From positions 62,001 through 126,000 of IMG/VR virus record IMGVR_UViG_3300003877_000001: a stretch of 64,000 bases of DNA, one strand, 5' to 3'. The notes under the pieces are model-generated. The model saw only the letters and a program-made list of their open reading frames with translations. It had not been told where the DNA came from and searched no databases. The DNA comes from a virus. Below are positions 39,926-47,268 of this stretch, in pieces. The position numbers and the translations under genes are program-made. Position 1 is the first letter of the stretch. Each line of letters opens with the position of its first letter.

Positions 39926-40150
39926 TTCAATTATAATTTAGTGTTATATATTGCTATTATTTAAGAAATTTGATTTTATGAAAATCATGTGATTTAACAT
40001 AAATAAATATTTTTCTTGTATTTTAGATATCTTTTTATTAACTTCGCCAATAATTACCTTTTGACATTAATCAGAATAAAAATAATTACTTTATTTATAA
40101 TAAATAGTTTTTTTCTGTAAAGAAATTTAAAAAGTTATATTATTTATTTT

Positions 40151-40342
40151 ATGAGAAAAAAAATATATAGTGGTAGAAAGTTTAAATTTGTACAAATATG
40201 TGATAGTAGGCAATGTAGAAAAGAATTTAATGGTGATATTATTAAAAACTTTTCAGAAGGAATAACAACCCCACACGAGTATGATGGTAGTAATAAAACA
40301 ATTACATGTTTATATTGTTGGAAAATATCAAAATTAAAATAA
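40151..40342 (+). CDS. small Cys-rich protein
   Basis: 63 aa, basic, with CDSRQC and CLYC pairs that could bind zinc. The AT-rich regions on both sides (about 225 and 180 nt) show no other gene; a TTATTTATAA box lies at about 40090. Confidence 0.45.
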   Translation: MRKKIYSGRKFKFVQICDSRQCRKEFNGDIIKNFSEGITTPHEYDGSNKTITCLYCWKISKLK

Positions 40343-40520
40343 TATATATATATTTGTGATTATAAGATAAAAAAACTTTTTTCATTCTAGACAAAAGTGT
40401 GATATTATTCAAATATATTTTGTAGATATAAATGATTACCCATTAAGTATTAGAATAATATAAATATTATTATGATATCGAATTTAAAGAAAAAAATAAA
40501 TATAGTAATAAAAAACAAAT

Positions 40521-42617
40521 ATGAAAATATTAAAAGAGAAAAAAAGAGAAATTCTTGAAAAAAAAGAAATTCTAAATAATGCTAAAATAAATTTAAAAAA
40601 AGAATTTGTTGGTATTGATGATGTAATAGATGAACTATTAGATGATATTCAATCTTGGTATCTATTTCCAGAAGGTCAAATAAGACCAACTATTATTAAT
40701 TTATGGGGTTTAACTGGTGTTGGTAAAACATCACTAGTTCAAGCTATGTTTAAACATATTAATTTAGACGACATTATATATAAATTTAATGTTGGTGATT
40801 ATGCTGGTCAGGGTGATGGTTCATTATCACATGTTTTCAGTAGAGATTTAAAAGATAAAGAAAATAAACCTGTTGCTGTAATGTTTGATGAATTCCAATT
40901 AGGTAGAACTATCGATGAAAATGGTGCTGAAGTTCAAAAATCAGGATTAAGGGTTATATGGGATTTACTTGATTCTGGTAAATTGGAACACATTGATTAT
41001 AGTTGGTCTGGTGGTGAAATAATGAGATTTGTTTATAAATTAGAAAAATGTGTTAATGAAGGTGTTGAAGTTGAAAATGGTATTATTACAAAAGGATTAA
41101 ATAAATTTAAAGATATTTTTGATCTTGATGATGAAGTTGAAGAAGAAGAAATAGCCGAACCTCAAACAACAGGTAGTGGTTCTAATAAAAAAATGGTAAA
41201 AAGAAGTAGCATACCTGAAAACTTCGTTATACCATCATCATATATTTATTCAATGAAGAATTGTTTTAATGATGAATATTATTCTGAAAATTTAATATAT
41301 GAAGCATTTAAAAATTTAAATGCAAAACAAACTATCGATTTATTAGAGTTAAAATTAAAAGTAGTCTTTAAACCTAGATTATATGATTATACTAAATCTT
41401 GTATATTCATTATAGGTAATTTAGATGAAGCATATCAAATGACATCACAAGTTTCACCAGATAATAATGCAGATGATTTCCATAAACATTCATTATCAAT
41501 CGGTTTAAGTGAAATTAAAGCATCATTAAAAACCAGATTTAGAGTTGAACAAATAGGTAGATTGGGAAATAATCATATTATTTACAAAGCATTTAGTTCT
41601 CAAACATATAGAGATTTAATTAATCTAGAATTAAATAGAGTAAAAAATGATATAATGGAAAGATTTGAAATTGATGTTAATTTCGATGATTCTATTAATG
41701 ACATCCTATATAAAGAAGGTGTATTTCCAACATTAGGAACAAGACCAGTATTTACAACAATCAATTCAATGATTGAATCAACAATGAGTAAAATTACATT
41801 GGATATTGCTATTTCTAGTAAAGATGTGGATCAAATAAATTGGTCTTTTGAATATGATGAAGATGCTTATCATATTATTGATTTTGTTCATAAAAATAAA
41901 ACCATATTAAATAAAAAATATGATGTTAAACTAAAATTAGAAAATAGAAGAAAATCTGATGGTAGTGAGATTCAATTATTAAATGCTGTACATGAAAGTG
42001 GACATGCAGTAACGTGTATGTTAATAATGGGTATCATTCCACAAGTTATTGTAAGTAAAACAAGTGAAAGTGATAATGCATTTACTAATTCAAAACAACC
42101 TAGTATGCATTTAAAAACTTGGTATGAAAATGATATTATTGTATCATTAAGTGGGATGATTGCTGAAAAAATGATTTTTGGTGAAGATTTCCAATCTAGT
42201 GGTTCTGAAAGTGATTTAGTAAGAGCAACTAATAATGCATTAATTGCAGCACAAAGATATGGTATGTTATCTGAAAATAGTGCATTTGGTATTCCTAATG
42301 CACCAACACAATATAATGAATTTAAAGATACTCAAGCAACAGATATTGAGGCAAAAACTTGGGTTAATGAATGTTATAAAGAAGCCGAAAAGTGTTTAAA
42401 TGAAAATAAAATATTATTAATAGAATTATCAAAATATCTATCCCAAAATTCTCAAATGAAAAAGGAACAAATAATTGAAGTTTTAGATAGATTAAATTAT
42501 AATGTTGATAATAAAGACTTAGAAAAATATTATAATTTACACGATAAATTTAATCATTTTGAAACTAAATATGAACTTGTAAGACCAAAAAGTCCTGCTC
42601 CAAGCATAATGGAATGA
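40521..42617 (+). CDS. soluble Clp-type AAA+ ATPase fused to an FtsH-type M41 metallopeptidase
   Basis: 698 aa. AAA+ module: GLTGVGKT (Walker A, 63-70), VAVMFDEF (Walker B, D123/E124), KTRFRVEQIGRLGN (sensor/Arg-finger region) and the Clp-type small domain LGTRPVFTTINSMIE. Peptidase: HESGH at 491-495 with third zinc ligand D565 in SESDLVRATNNA, as in FtsH. There is no transmembrane segment, unlike FtsH, and the ATPase is closer to ClpX/ClpB than to FtsH. A ~60-residue acidic insert lies near 190-225. Probably an ATP-driven cytoplasmic protease. Confidence 0.85.
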   Translation: MKILKEKKREILEKKEILNNAKINLKKEFVGIDDVIDELLDDIQSWYLFPEGQIRPTIINLWGLTGVGKTSLVQAMFKHINLDDIIYKFNVGDYAGQGDGSLSHVFSRDLKDKENKPVAVMFDEFQLGRTIDENGAEVQKSGLRVIWDLLDSGKLEHIDYSWSGGEIMRFVYKLEKCVNEGVEVENGIITKGLNKFKDIFDLDDEVEEEEIAEPQTTGSGSNKKMVKRSSIPENFVIPSSYIYSMKNCFNDEYYSENLIYEAFKNLNAKQTIDLLELKLKVVFKPRLYDYTKSCIFIIGNLDEAYQMTSQVSPDNNADDFHKHSLSIGLSEIKASLKTRFRVEQIGRLGNNHIIYKAFSSQTYRDLINLELNRVKNDIMERFEIDVNFDDSINDILYKEGVFPTLGTRPVFTTINSMIESTMSKITLDIAISSKDVDQINWSFEYDEDAYHIIDFVHKNKTILNKKYDVKLKLENRRKSDGSEIQLLNAVHESGHAVTCMLIMGIIPQVIVSKTSESDNAFTNSKQPSMHLKTWYENDIIVSLSGMIAEKMIFGEDFQSSGSESDLVRATNNALIAAQRYGMLSENSAFGIPNAPTQYNEFKDTQATDIEAKTWVNECYKEAEKCLNENKILLIELSKYLSQNSQMKKEQIIEVLDRLNYNVDNKDLEKYYNLHDKFNHFETKYELVRPKSPAPSIME

Positions 42618-42721
42618 AAGCAATAAAAAATCCTAAGAGAATTCCTAGAAAACTAAAAAGGAAATCAAGAAAGTCTTTTTTTCAAAAGACTTCAAAAAAC
42701 ATAATGCATATCAAGAAATAA
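42614..42721 (+). CDS. small very basic protein
   Basis: 35 aa, Lys/Arg-rich (NPKRIPRKLKRKSRKSFF), ATGA-coupled to the protease gene. Could bind nucleic acid; unrecognised. Confidence 0.45.
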   Translation: MKAIKNPKRIPRKLKRKSRKSFFQKTSKNIMHIKK

Positions 42722-42843
42722 TGAAAGGTAGAATGTTTATAGCACCTAAGTTAGTCAATCGTATGACTGATTTAGGATGGGTTACTGAAGATCATGGAAT
42801 GTGTTTATTTTTTGTTATTGATGATTCTTTTAGTACCTCTTGA
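42721..42843 (+). CDS. small ORF truncated by the HNH gene
   Basis: 40 aa (MKGRMFIAPKLVNRMTDLGW...), coupled to the preceding stop. Its last residues run into the antisense end of the HNH gene, so the original 3' end was probably lost on insertion. Confidence 0.35.
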   Translation: MKGRMFIAPKLVNRMTDLGWVTEDHGMCLFFVIDDSFSTS

Positions 42844-43083
42844 ATTTTTATTTTTTCCACAATGTGTATCTAATGTTGCATTACAATTTGGACATGCAAT
42901 TCTTAGGTTTTTAATCCTATTATCATTATTCGTTCCATTAATATGATCAAGAATTAGACTCATTTTTTTTCCTCTCCATTCTTCACCTTGTCCACATAAT
43001 TCACATTCACGTTTTTTTAAACCTTCTTTATATAATCTTTCTTTTAAATTGGAAGTGTGTCTATATTCTGAATTTTCAATCAA
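42805..43083 (-). CDS. HNH endonuclease
   Basis: 92 aa. CELCGQGEEWRGKKMSLILD, HINGTNNDNRIKNLRI and CPNCNA form the phage-type HNH fold with its zinc-binding Cys pairs. Lies immediately beyond the 3' end of the minus-strand tRNA cluster, a typical landing place for homing genes. Confidence 0.8.
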   Translation of the reverse strand: MIENSEYRHTSNLKERLYKEGLKKRECELCGQGEEWRGKKMSLILDHINGTNNDNRIKNLRIACPNCNATLDTHCGKNKNSRGTKRIINNKK

Positions 43084-43093
43084 TATTTATTTG

Positions 43094-43164
43094 CACCCAT
43101 AATAGGTTACGCTCCTATGGCTCAACATTCAAAGTGTTGCGAGTTACTATTACCCCATATGGGA
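43094..43164 (-). tRNA. tRNA-Gln(TTG)-like, degenerate
   Basis: Anticodon arm CAACA-CTTTGAA-TGTTG gives TTG. The T-stem ATAGG/CCTAT is perfect but its loop is AGCGTAA instead of TTCRANN, and acceptor pair 1:72 is T-T. Probably a decaying copy. Confidence 0.5.
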
Positions 43165-43172
43165 ATATTTTG

Positions 43173-43245
43173 GGTGTTCGACCAGAATCGAACAGGCATT
43201 ACTTGAATCACAATCAAGCGTGTTTACCGTTATACTACGAACACC
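43173..43245 (-). tRNA. tRNA-His(GTG), second copy
   Basis: Anticodon arm CTTGA-TTGTGAT-TCAAG. An extra G at -1 faces C73, the His identity feature. One T-T mismatch in the T-stem. Confidence 0.75.
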
Positions 43246-43250
43246 ATTTG

Positions 43251-43323
43251 CTGACCTATCTGGAATCGAACCAGAATCTCCAAATTCAAAATTTGGCGTA
43301 ATAAACCGTTATACAATAAGTCA
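43251..43323 (-). tRNA. tRNA-Gln(TTG)
   Basis: Acceptor TGACTTA/TAGGTCA, anticodon arm CCAAA-TTTTGAA-TTTGG, T-arm TCTGG-TTCGATT-CCAGA, G73. No encoded CCA. Confidence 0.88.
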
Positions 43324-43328
43324 ATATG

Positions 43329-43401
43329 GGTGTTTAATGGAAATCGAATCCATACCTTCGGGGTCACGACCCGACAATGCTACCGTTACAACATAAACAC
43401 C
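43329..43401 (-). tRNA. tRNA-His(GTG)
   Basis: G-1/C73 present, acceptor GTGTTTA/TAAACAC, anticodon arm TCGGG-TCGTGAC-CCCGA, T-arm ATGGA-TTCGATT-TCCAT. Position 33 is C instead of the usual T. Confidence 0.8.
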
Positions 43402-43406
43402 ATGTG

Positions 43407-43463
43407 ATAACTTTTCATATATGAAACAAAAACAATCAATATGTTTCATATATGAAAAGTTAT
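43407..43463. repeat. 21-bp perfect inverted repeat between tRNAs
   Basis: ATAACTTTTCATATATGAAAC and its exact complement are separated by 15 nt, between tRNA-His and tRNA-Pro. In the transcript it makes a long hairpin without a U-run, so RNA processing is more likely than termination. Confidence 0.8.
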
Positions 43464-43466
43464 AAG

Positions 43467-43542
43467 TCGGGTAAGAGGGAATCGAACCCCCATGATGTCT
43501 TCGTCCCAAACGAAGCGACTTACCTGATTAGTCCATTACCCG
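43467..43542 (-). tRNA. tRNA-Pro(TGG)
   Basis: Acceptor CGGGTAA/TTACCCG, anticodon arm CTTCG-TTTGGGA-CGAAG with G37 typical of tRNA-Pro, T-loop TTCGATT, A73. Confidence 0.87.
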
Positions 43543-43568
43543 ATATTAATAAATCAAAGAACAATAAG

Positions 43569-43644
43569 TCTAAGTGACAGGAGTTGAACCTGTAAATAAT
43601 CTCGATTCCAAGTCGAGCAACCACACCTCATGGATCGCACCTAG
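43569..43644 (-). tRNA. tRNA-Pro(TGG)-like
   Basis: Acceptor CTAGGTG/CACTTAG, anticodon arm CTCGA-CTTGGAA-TCGAG, T-arm ACAGG-TTCAACT-CCTGT. Anticodon reads TGG, but position 37 is A, unusual for Pro. First tRNA of the minus-strand cluster. Confidence 0.75.
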
Positions 43645-43690
43645 ATATTTAATATTAAAATTTGTAACGTTTTACAAAAGTATGAACATA

Positions 43691-43726
43691 AAAAAACCCT
43701 GTTCATTTTGATGTGAACAGGGTTCT
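43691..43726 (-). terminator. attenuator terminator of the Pro/His/Gln tRNA operon
   Basis: 11-bp stem AACCCTGTTCA/TGAACAGGGTT with an 8-nt loop, followed by a run of U in the minus-strand RNA. Lies between the leader ORF and the first tRNA. Confidence 0.88.
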
Positions 43727-43749
43727 ATTAATTATTATAATTACAATAG

Positions 43750-43833
43750 TTAACTAGACATATTCTCCCCGTTCAACATCTGATGTTGATGCTGCGGTTG
43801 GGGTTGACCTACTATGTTAACTAATCTTTTCAT
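43750..43833 (-). CDS. leader peptide of the Pro/His/Gln tRNA operon
   Basis: 27 codons. After MKRLVNIV comes GQPQPQHQHQ, then MLNGENMSS and stop. Nine consecutive codons (CAA CCC CAA CCG CAG CAT CAA CAT CAG) are Gln, Pro or His, exactly the amino acids of the downstream tRNAs. The following codons contain TGAACGGGG, which can pair with the terminator's 5' arm. The peptide itself probably has no function; ribosome position on it would be the signal. Confidence 0.85.
   Translation of the reverse strand: MKRLVNIVGQPQPQHQHQMLNGENMSS
43767..43775 (-). promoter_or_regulatory. antiterminator arm in the leader
   Basis: TGAACGGGG in the leader RNA pairs with CCCTGTTCA (43714-43722) of the terminator: 9 bp with one G-U. 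Pairing excludes the terminator. A ribosome stalled on the Gln/Pro/His codons just upstream would leave this arm free. Confidence 0.75.
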
Positions 43834-43874
43834 TGTTCTATTTTTTAATTCAACGCAATTATAATACATATAAT

Positions 43875-43990
43875 TTAAATAAACAAGTCATTTTGCAAAA
43901 AACTTTTACCTACCCTCAGTTATTACACTAGGGAGAAGCTATTTTCTTTTCTTTTTTAAAGACTTAACTTAAACGTTTAAGCGATAACTT
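43875..43990 (-). promoter_or_regulatory. structured 5' leader RNA of the Pro/His/Gln operon
   Basis: About 160 nt of transcript precede the leader ORF. It contains the hairpin GCGA-AGTTA-TCGC, the palindrome CTTAAACGTTTAAG, and a CCCT-AGT...ACT-AGGG hairpin. No matching riboswitch class is recognised. Confidence 0.45.
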
Positions 43991-43997
43991 CGCTTTC

Positions 43998-44037
43998 TTG
44001 CTAATAAATACGTAGTACTTTAGGTTTTGGTTACAAA
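43998..44037 (-). promoter_or_regulatory. promoter of the minus-strand tRNA operon
   Basis: On the minus strand: TTTTGTAACC, about 15 nt, then ACGTATTTATT. Same class as the promoters of the other tRNA units. Confidence 0.6.
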
Positions 44038-44068
44038 AATTTAAAATTTATTTTTATTAAACTATAAT

Positions 44069-44078
44069 GTATTTATAA
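44069..44078 (+). promoter_or_regulatory. late-type promoter box
   Basis: GTATTTATAA, 10 nt before the ATG at 44089. Confidence 0.55.
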
Positions 44079-44088
44079 TAAAGATTTT

Positions 44089-44544
44089 ATGAAAAGAAAA
44101 GAACTATATAGAGTAATCAATGAAGAACTGTCTGAATTTGATTTTTTAGGTATGACAGGTGTTAAAGACGAATTCGAACATAATAATCTTCTTAACTCAA
44201 AAGAATTCCAAACAAATTTAATTAAAGATATTATCACAAGCCTAAGTGATAAAAATAAATTCAAGAAATTTTCATCAACATTTGTAAATAAAGAAACTAA
44301 TGTTAATAATGATACTGAAAATATTGAATTAGAAATTGAATTAACATATACGTTTGATGAAAAAGATTATGATTTAATTTTATTTATTGATGGTGATCAA
44401 GAAAACGATAAAATAAATTTTGAAAATTTTGACATTAAATTATTTTCTAAAGCTGGTGATCAAATCAAAATGGGGTGGGTAGAAAAAAATAATGAGTTAT
44501 ATAAAAGACTAATTGAAAGTTTAATTCAACCATTTTTAGGATAA
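44089..44544 (+). CDS. acidic hypothetical protein
   Basis: 151 aa with alternating helical N-terminus and β-rich Asp/Glu-rich C-terminus. Late-type box upstream suggests late expression. No family recognised. Confidence 0.55.
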   Translation: MKRKELYRVINEELSEFDFLGMTGVKDEFEHNNLLNSKEFQTNLIKDIITSLSDKNKFKKFSSTFVNKETNVNNDTENIELEIELTYTFDEKDYDLILFIDGDQENDKINFENFDIKLFSKAGDQIKMGWVEKNNELYKRLIESLIQPFLG

Positions 44545-44582
44545 TCCTTGATATTATTAATATTATTTAATATATTTGCCGT

Positions 44583-44906
44583 ATGATATTAAATAGACTG
44601 AAGAAAGGTGATTCGACTCTTTGTACATATACTAAATGTGGTAATGAAATTAAAGAAGGTGATATTCTAGGATATGGTGATAACTATCCTTGTGTAATAC
44701 TTTACAATAAATTTGAAGCTAAATTTGATGCTATCGAATTTGGATATATGACTGATGAAAATTATGAGTATAGAGCACATGATATGTTATGTTCTACTGT
44801 TGAATGGGAAATTTTAGGTAATATTGATAACGAATTTTATCATAAACTATTAAAAGAAGTACCTAAAAATTTTGATTATATGAAAGATTTAGAAGAGTAT
44901 TATTAG
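44583..44906 (+). CDS. hypothetical protein
   Basis: 107 aa. CTYTKCGNEIKEGDILGYGD suggests a small β-barrel-like fold. Shares a base with the GTG start of the next gene. Function unknown. Confidence 0.55.
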   Translation: MILNRLKKGDSTLCTYTKCGNEIKEGDILGYGDNYPCVILYNKFEAKFDAIEFGYMTDENYEYRAHDMLCSTVEWEILGNIDNEFYHKLLKEVPKNFDYMKDLEEYY

Positions 44907-45481
44907 TGGGAGTAAAGAGTAGAATTAAACGTAGTTATAAAAAAAGGAAGAAAAAAGTTCTTAAAAAGAAAGGAAAGGGTTTATCACATCAAGATGTTGT
45001 AGATTATAGTGCAAAAGTATTAAATAGATCAGGTTATAATTGGAAATGTGGTGTAATATTTAAAGAAATTTCTAGTGCTTCTGCTGAAAGACCAGATGTT
45101 ATAGGATTTGGTAGTGGAATATCATCACTTATTGAAGCAAAAGTAAGTAGAACTGATTTCTTAAAAGATAAGAAGAAACACTTTAGAAAACATCCTGAAC
45201 TAGGAATGGGTAAGTATAGATTTTATGCTTGTCCAACTAATTTAATTAAAGAAGAAGAATTACCCAAGAATTGGGGATTGATATATGTAAGTGAAAAGGG
45301 TAGATGTATAATTAAAGTTCAACCTAAAGCACAAAAAATATCGATAGAAAGCGAACATTTGTTTATGTATTCCGTATTAAGAAGAACATTAGTTTATATG
45401 GACAATGATGAATTGGACAAATTTGCTAAAAAAAGTATGGATACTACACAAAGAAATTATTATTTAAACTCAAATAGATGA
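44906..45481 (+). CDS. PD-(D/E)xK-type nuclease-like protein
   Basis: 191 aa, GTG start overlapping the previous stop. The first ~30 residues are very basic. SAERPDVIGFGSG, SLIEAKVSRTDFLKD and GKYRFYACPTNLI with PKNWGLIYVS match a phage/bacterial nuclease-like family with the D...ExK active-site pattern (D in RPDVIGF, E-A-K in SLIEAK). May act in DNA repair or host-DNA breakdown. ATGA-coupled to the cREC gene. Confidence 0.65.
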   Translation: MGVKSRIKRSYKKRKKKVLKKKGKGLSHQDVVDYSAKVLNRSGYNWKCGVIFKEISSASAERPDVIGFGSGISSLIEAKVSRTDFLKDKKKHFRKHPELGMGKYRFYACPTNLIKEEELPKNWGLIYVSEKGRCIIKVQPKAQKISIESEHLFMYSVLRRTLVYMDNDELDKFAKKSMDTTQRNYYLNSNR

Positions 45482-45903
45482 AAGGATATAGGTTATTTTT
45501 AGACGACATACGCAATCCAATTGATGCGTATGAATATACTAGTTTTACATCATATAGAGATGATCATTGGAAAATTGTACGTGATTATAATCAATTCGTA
45601 GATTATATTACACGTAATTATGAAAAACATGATGTAATGCCAACTATAATTGGTTTTGATCACGACCTTGCCGATGAACATTATGCACCAAAAGAACATT
45701 GGGATGATAAATATGATTCATGGGCAGAAAATCAAGGATTTAAAGAAAAAACAGGTATGGATTGTGCTAAGTGGTTAGTAGAATTCTGTATGGATAATAA
45801 TTTAAAATTACCTGATTGGTTTGGACATTCAATGAATCCAGCAGGTAGAGAAAATATTGATAATTATTTATTAAATTATAGAAAACATGAAGAAAACAAT
45901 TAA
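45478..45903 (+). CDS. cyclic-phosphate-processing receiver (cREC) domain protein
   Basis: 141 aa. YRLFLDDIRNP, TIIGFDHDLADEH, DCAKWLVEFCMD and HSMNPAGRENIDNYL match the receiver-like cREC family, proposed in the literature to process RNA 2',3'-cyclic phosphate ends. Its presence in a phage that also has KptA and RNA ligase supports an RNA-repair role. It overlaps both neighbours. Confidence 0.7.
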   Translation: MKGYRLFLDDIRNPIDAYEYTSFTSYRDDHWKIVRDYNQFVDYITRNYEKHDVMPTIIGFDHDLADEHYAPKEHWDDKYDSWAENQGFKEKTGMDCAKWLVEFCMDNNLKLPDWFGHSMNPAGRENIDNYLLNYRKHEENN

Positions 45904-46177
45904 ATATCTAAGTAATAAATTATATTTTACATATGATTTAACTCAAGAACATCTTGAAACATTATTTTTAATTAATGCAAATGATGGGTGTGCTGAATTT
46001 GAAAATCGTGATCCTAATCACGATGAAGATATTGATGGTAATTTACTTTCATGGAAAGTTTGTGATGAATTAGTTGAACTTGATCTATTAGAGGAAGATG
46101 AAGAAGCATTTAGTATATTCTATGAACTAACGGGTGATGGTAAAGAAGTTATACGACAAATAGCGTTAGAACACTAA
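45887..46177 (+). CDS. acidic hypothetical protein
   Basis: 96 aa, overlapping the cREC gene by 17 nt. Acidic, with a helix-turn-helix-like C-terminus (LTGDGKEVIRQIALEH). Unrecognised. Confidence 0.5.
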   Translation: MKKTIKYLSNKLYFTYDLTQEHLETLFLINANDGCAEFENRDPNHDEDIDGNLLSWKVCDELVELDLLEEDEEAFSIFYELTGDGKEVIRQIALEH

Positions 46178-46232
46178 TTTTATTCTTGAGTATTTAATTT
46201 TAGAATCATTTTATTTTTAAAATTAATACTGA

Positions 46233-46496
46233 ATGAAGAAATACTGGTTTTATGGTATTATGCCAAGAGATTCCATCGAAGAAACGGAACTAACAACAAT
46301 ACAAAAGCAAATTATAGAAGAAGAAAATAATAAGTTAACTAAAGAAAATCTTGAATTTGGTTGGCTTGGTTATTTTAGAGGTGATAAATGGGAATTTATG
46401 AGACATGGTATCGAATCTATTTTTATTAATGATACTAGGGGTAATGTTGCAAGAAAAAAATTTATTGAAATTCTAAAAGAAAAATATATAATATGA
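46233..46496 (+). CDS. hypothetical protein
   Basis: 87 aa. FGWLGYFRGDKWEFMRHGIE is distinctive but not assigned. ATGA-coupled to a tiny membrane ORF. Confidence 0.5.
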   Translation: MKKYWFYGIMPRDSIEETELTTIQKQIIEEENNKLTKENLEFGWLGYFRGDKWEFMRHGIESIFINDTRGNVARKKFIEILKEKYII

Positions 46497-46576
46497 CAAT
46501 ATTTGGCTATATGGCACTTATTTTAATAATTGCCGTTTTCTATCTTAAATTAAGAAAATGGTTATTTAAAGATTAA
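46493..46576 (+). CDS. 27-aa membrane peptide
   Basis: MTIFGYMALILIIAVFYLKL plus a basic tail: a single transmembrane helix with positive C-terminus. Start overlaps the preceding stop (ATGA). Too short to assign. Confidence 0.5.
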   Translation: MTIFGYMALILIIAVFYLKLRKWLFKD

Positions 46577-46577
46577 T

Positions 46578-46610
46578 GTAACCTTTCATATTATTGTTGC
46601 GTATAATGTT
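46578..46610 (+). promoter_or_regulatory. TTGTAACC-class promoter
   Basis: TGTAACC, about 14 nt, then TTGCGTATAATG, directly upstream of the ATG at 46613. Confidence 0.5.
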
Positions 46611-46612
46611 TT

Positions 46613-47002
46613 ATGGAAGTTAGAGAAAAAATTATATTCGATTATACAAATGCAAAAGAAAATAATCATAGATTATTAAGATTTGCGTTAGAGGATTTAA
46701 TATCATTAACAAAAACTAAATTAAATCAAAGTGAACTTTTAGATGCTATTGAAACTTTAATAGATAAAAAGGGTAAAAAAATTATTAATAAAGCAAAAAA
46801 AAGAAAAAATATTGAATCTGATGTTTTTCAAATGATTATATTTAATAGCTATATTTGTAATTTTAGATTTGATGGGAAACATAGACCAATCTTATTAGAA
46901 TATATTAAAGGGCAAGATTTTGGTCATGATTGGGATAGAAAATTACAAGCACCACCAAAGACTATTTTATCTAAAAGGGGGTTTTTTAAAAATATTTTTT
47001 AA
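46613..47002 (+). CDS. basic hypothetical protein
   Basis: 129 aa, helical and Lys-rich, no recognised domain. Precedes the tRNA operon promoter. Confidence 0.55.
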   Translation: MEVREKIIFDYTNAKENNHRLLRFALEDLISLTKTKLNQSELLDAIETLIDKKGKKIINKAKKRKNIESDVFQMIIFNSYICNFRFDGKHRPILLEYIKGQDFGHDWDRKLQAPPKTILSKRGFFKNIF

Positions 47003-47006
47003 AAAA

Positions 47007-47045
47007 CTTGCATCTTAACTAAACCTTTTTTATATTTGCAACGTA
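47007..47045 (+). promoter_or_regulatory. promoter of the plus-strand tRNA operon
   Basis: CTTG at 47007-47010 and TATATTTG at 47031-47038 are 20 nt apart, a good match to the Bacteroidota TTTG/TAnnTTTG consensus. Predicted start of RNA is near 47045. Confidence 0.7.
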
Positions 47046-47089
47046 TTTAATATAGAACAAAGTATAATAACTTTAAAATAATTAAAAAG

Positions 47090-47209
47090 ATGAAGAATTC
47101 AAGAACAATTTTAAACACCAATATGGAAGCCATGTTATGGTCAGTTGCGGAAGCAGTTGAGGTGGACGATTTGTGTCTAGGGTCTTCAGGAGAAGGTGAA
47201 TTAGTTTAA
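47090..47209 (+). CDS. leader peptide of the large plus-strand tRNA operon
   Basis: 39 codons. After MKNSRTILNTN comes MEAMLWSVAEAVEVDDLCL, then GSSGEGELV and stop. The middle stretch uses Met, Glu, Ala, Leu, Trp, Ser, Val, Asp and Cys codons. tRNAs for Ala (2), Glu, Val, Trp, Asp, Met and Leu follow downstream. GGGTCTTCA (Gly-Ser-Ser codons) at 47180-47188 can pair with the segment overlapping the terminator. The composition makes sense only as a ribosome-sensing leader. Confidence 0.82.
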   Translation: MKNSRTILNTNMEAMLWSVAEAVEVDDLCLGSSGEGELV

Positions 47210-47241
47210 CTACTAAAACATCCAAACGAAATTGAAGACCC
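47180..47241 (+). promoter_or_regulatory. antiterminator pairing (attenuator)
   Basis: GGGTCTTCA (47180-47188) pairs perfectly over 9 bp with TGAAGACCC (47233-47241). The last three bases are also the start of the terminator's 5' arm, so the two hairpins compete. Confidence 0.8.
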
Positions 47242-47268
47242 AATCCTAACAGATTGGGTTTTTTGTTT
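47236..47268 (+). terminator. attenuator terminator of the plus-strand tRNA operon
   Basis: CCCAATC-CTAACA-GATTGGG followed by TTTTTTG, 27 nt after the leader stop and before the first tRNA. Confidence 0.88.

Noticed and set aside
43321-43509. 62-aa minus-strand ORF in the tRNA cluster
   Set aside because: Overlaps tRNA-His, the 21-bp inverted repeat and tRNA-Pro; not a credible gene.
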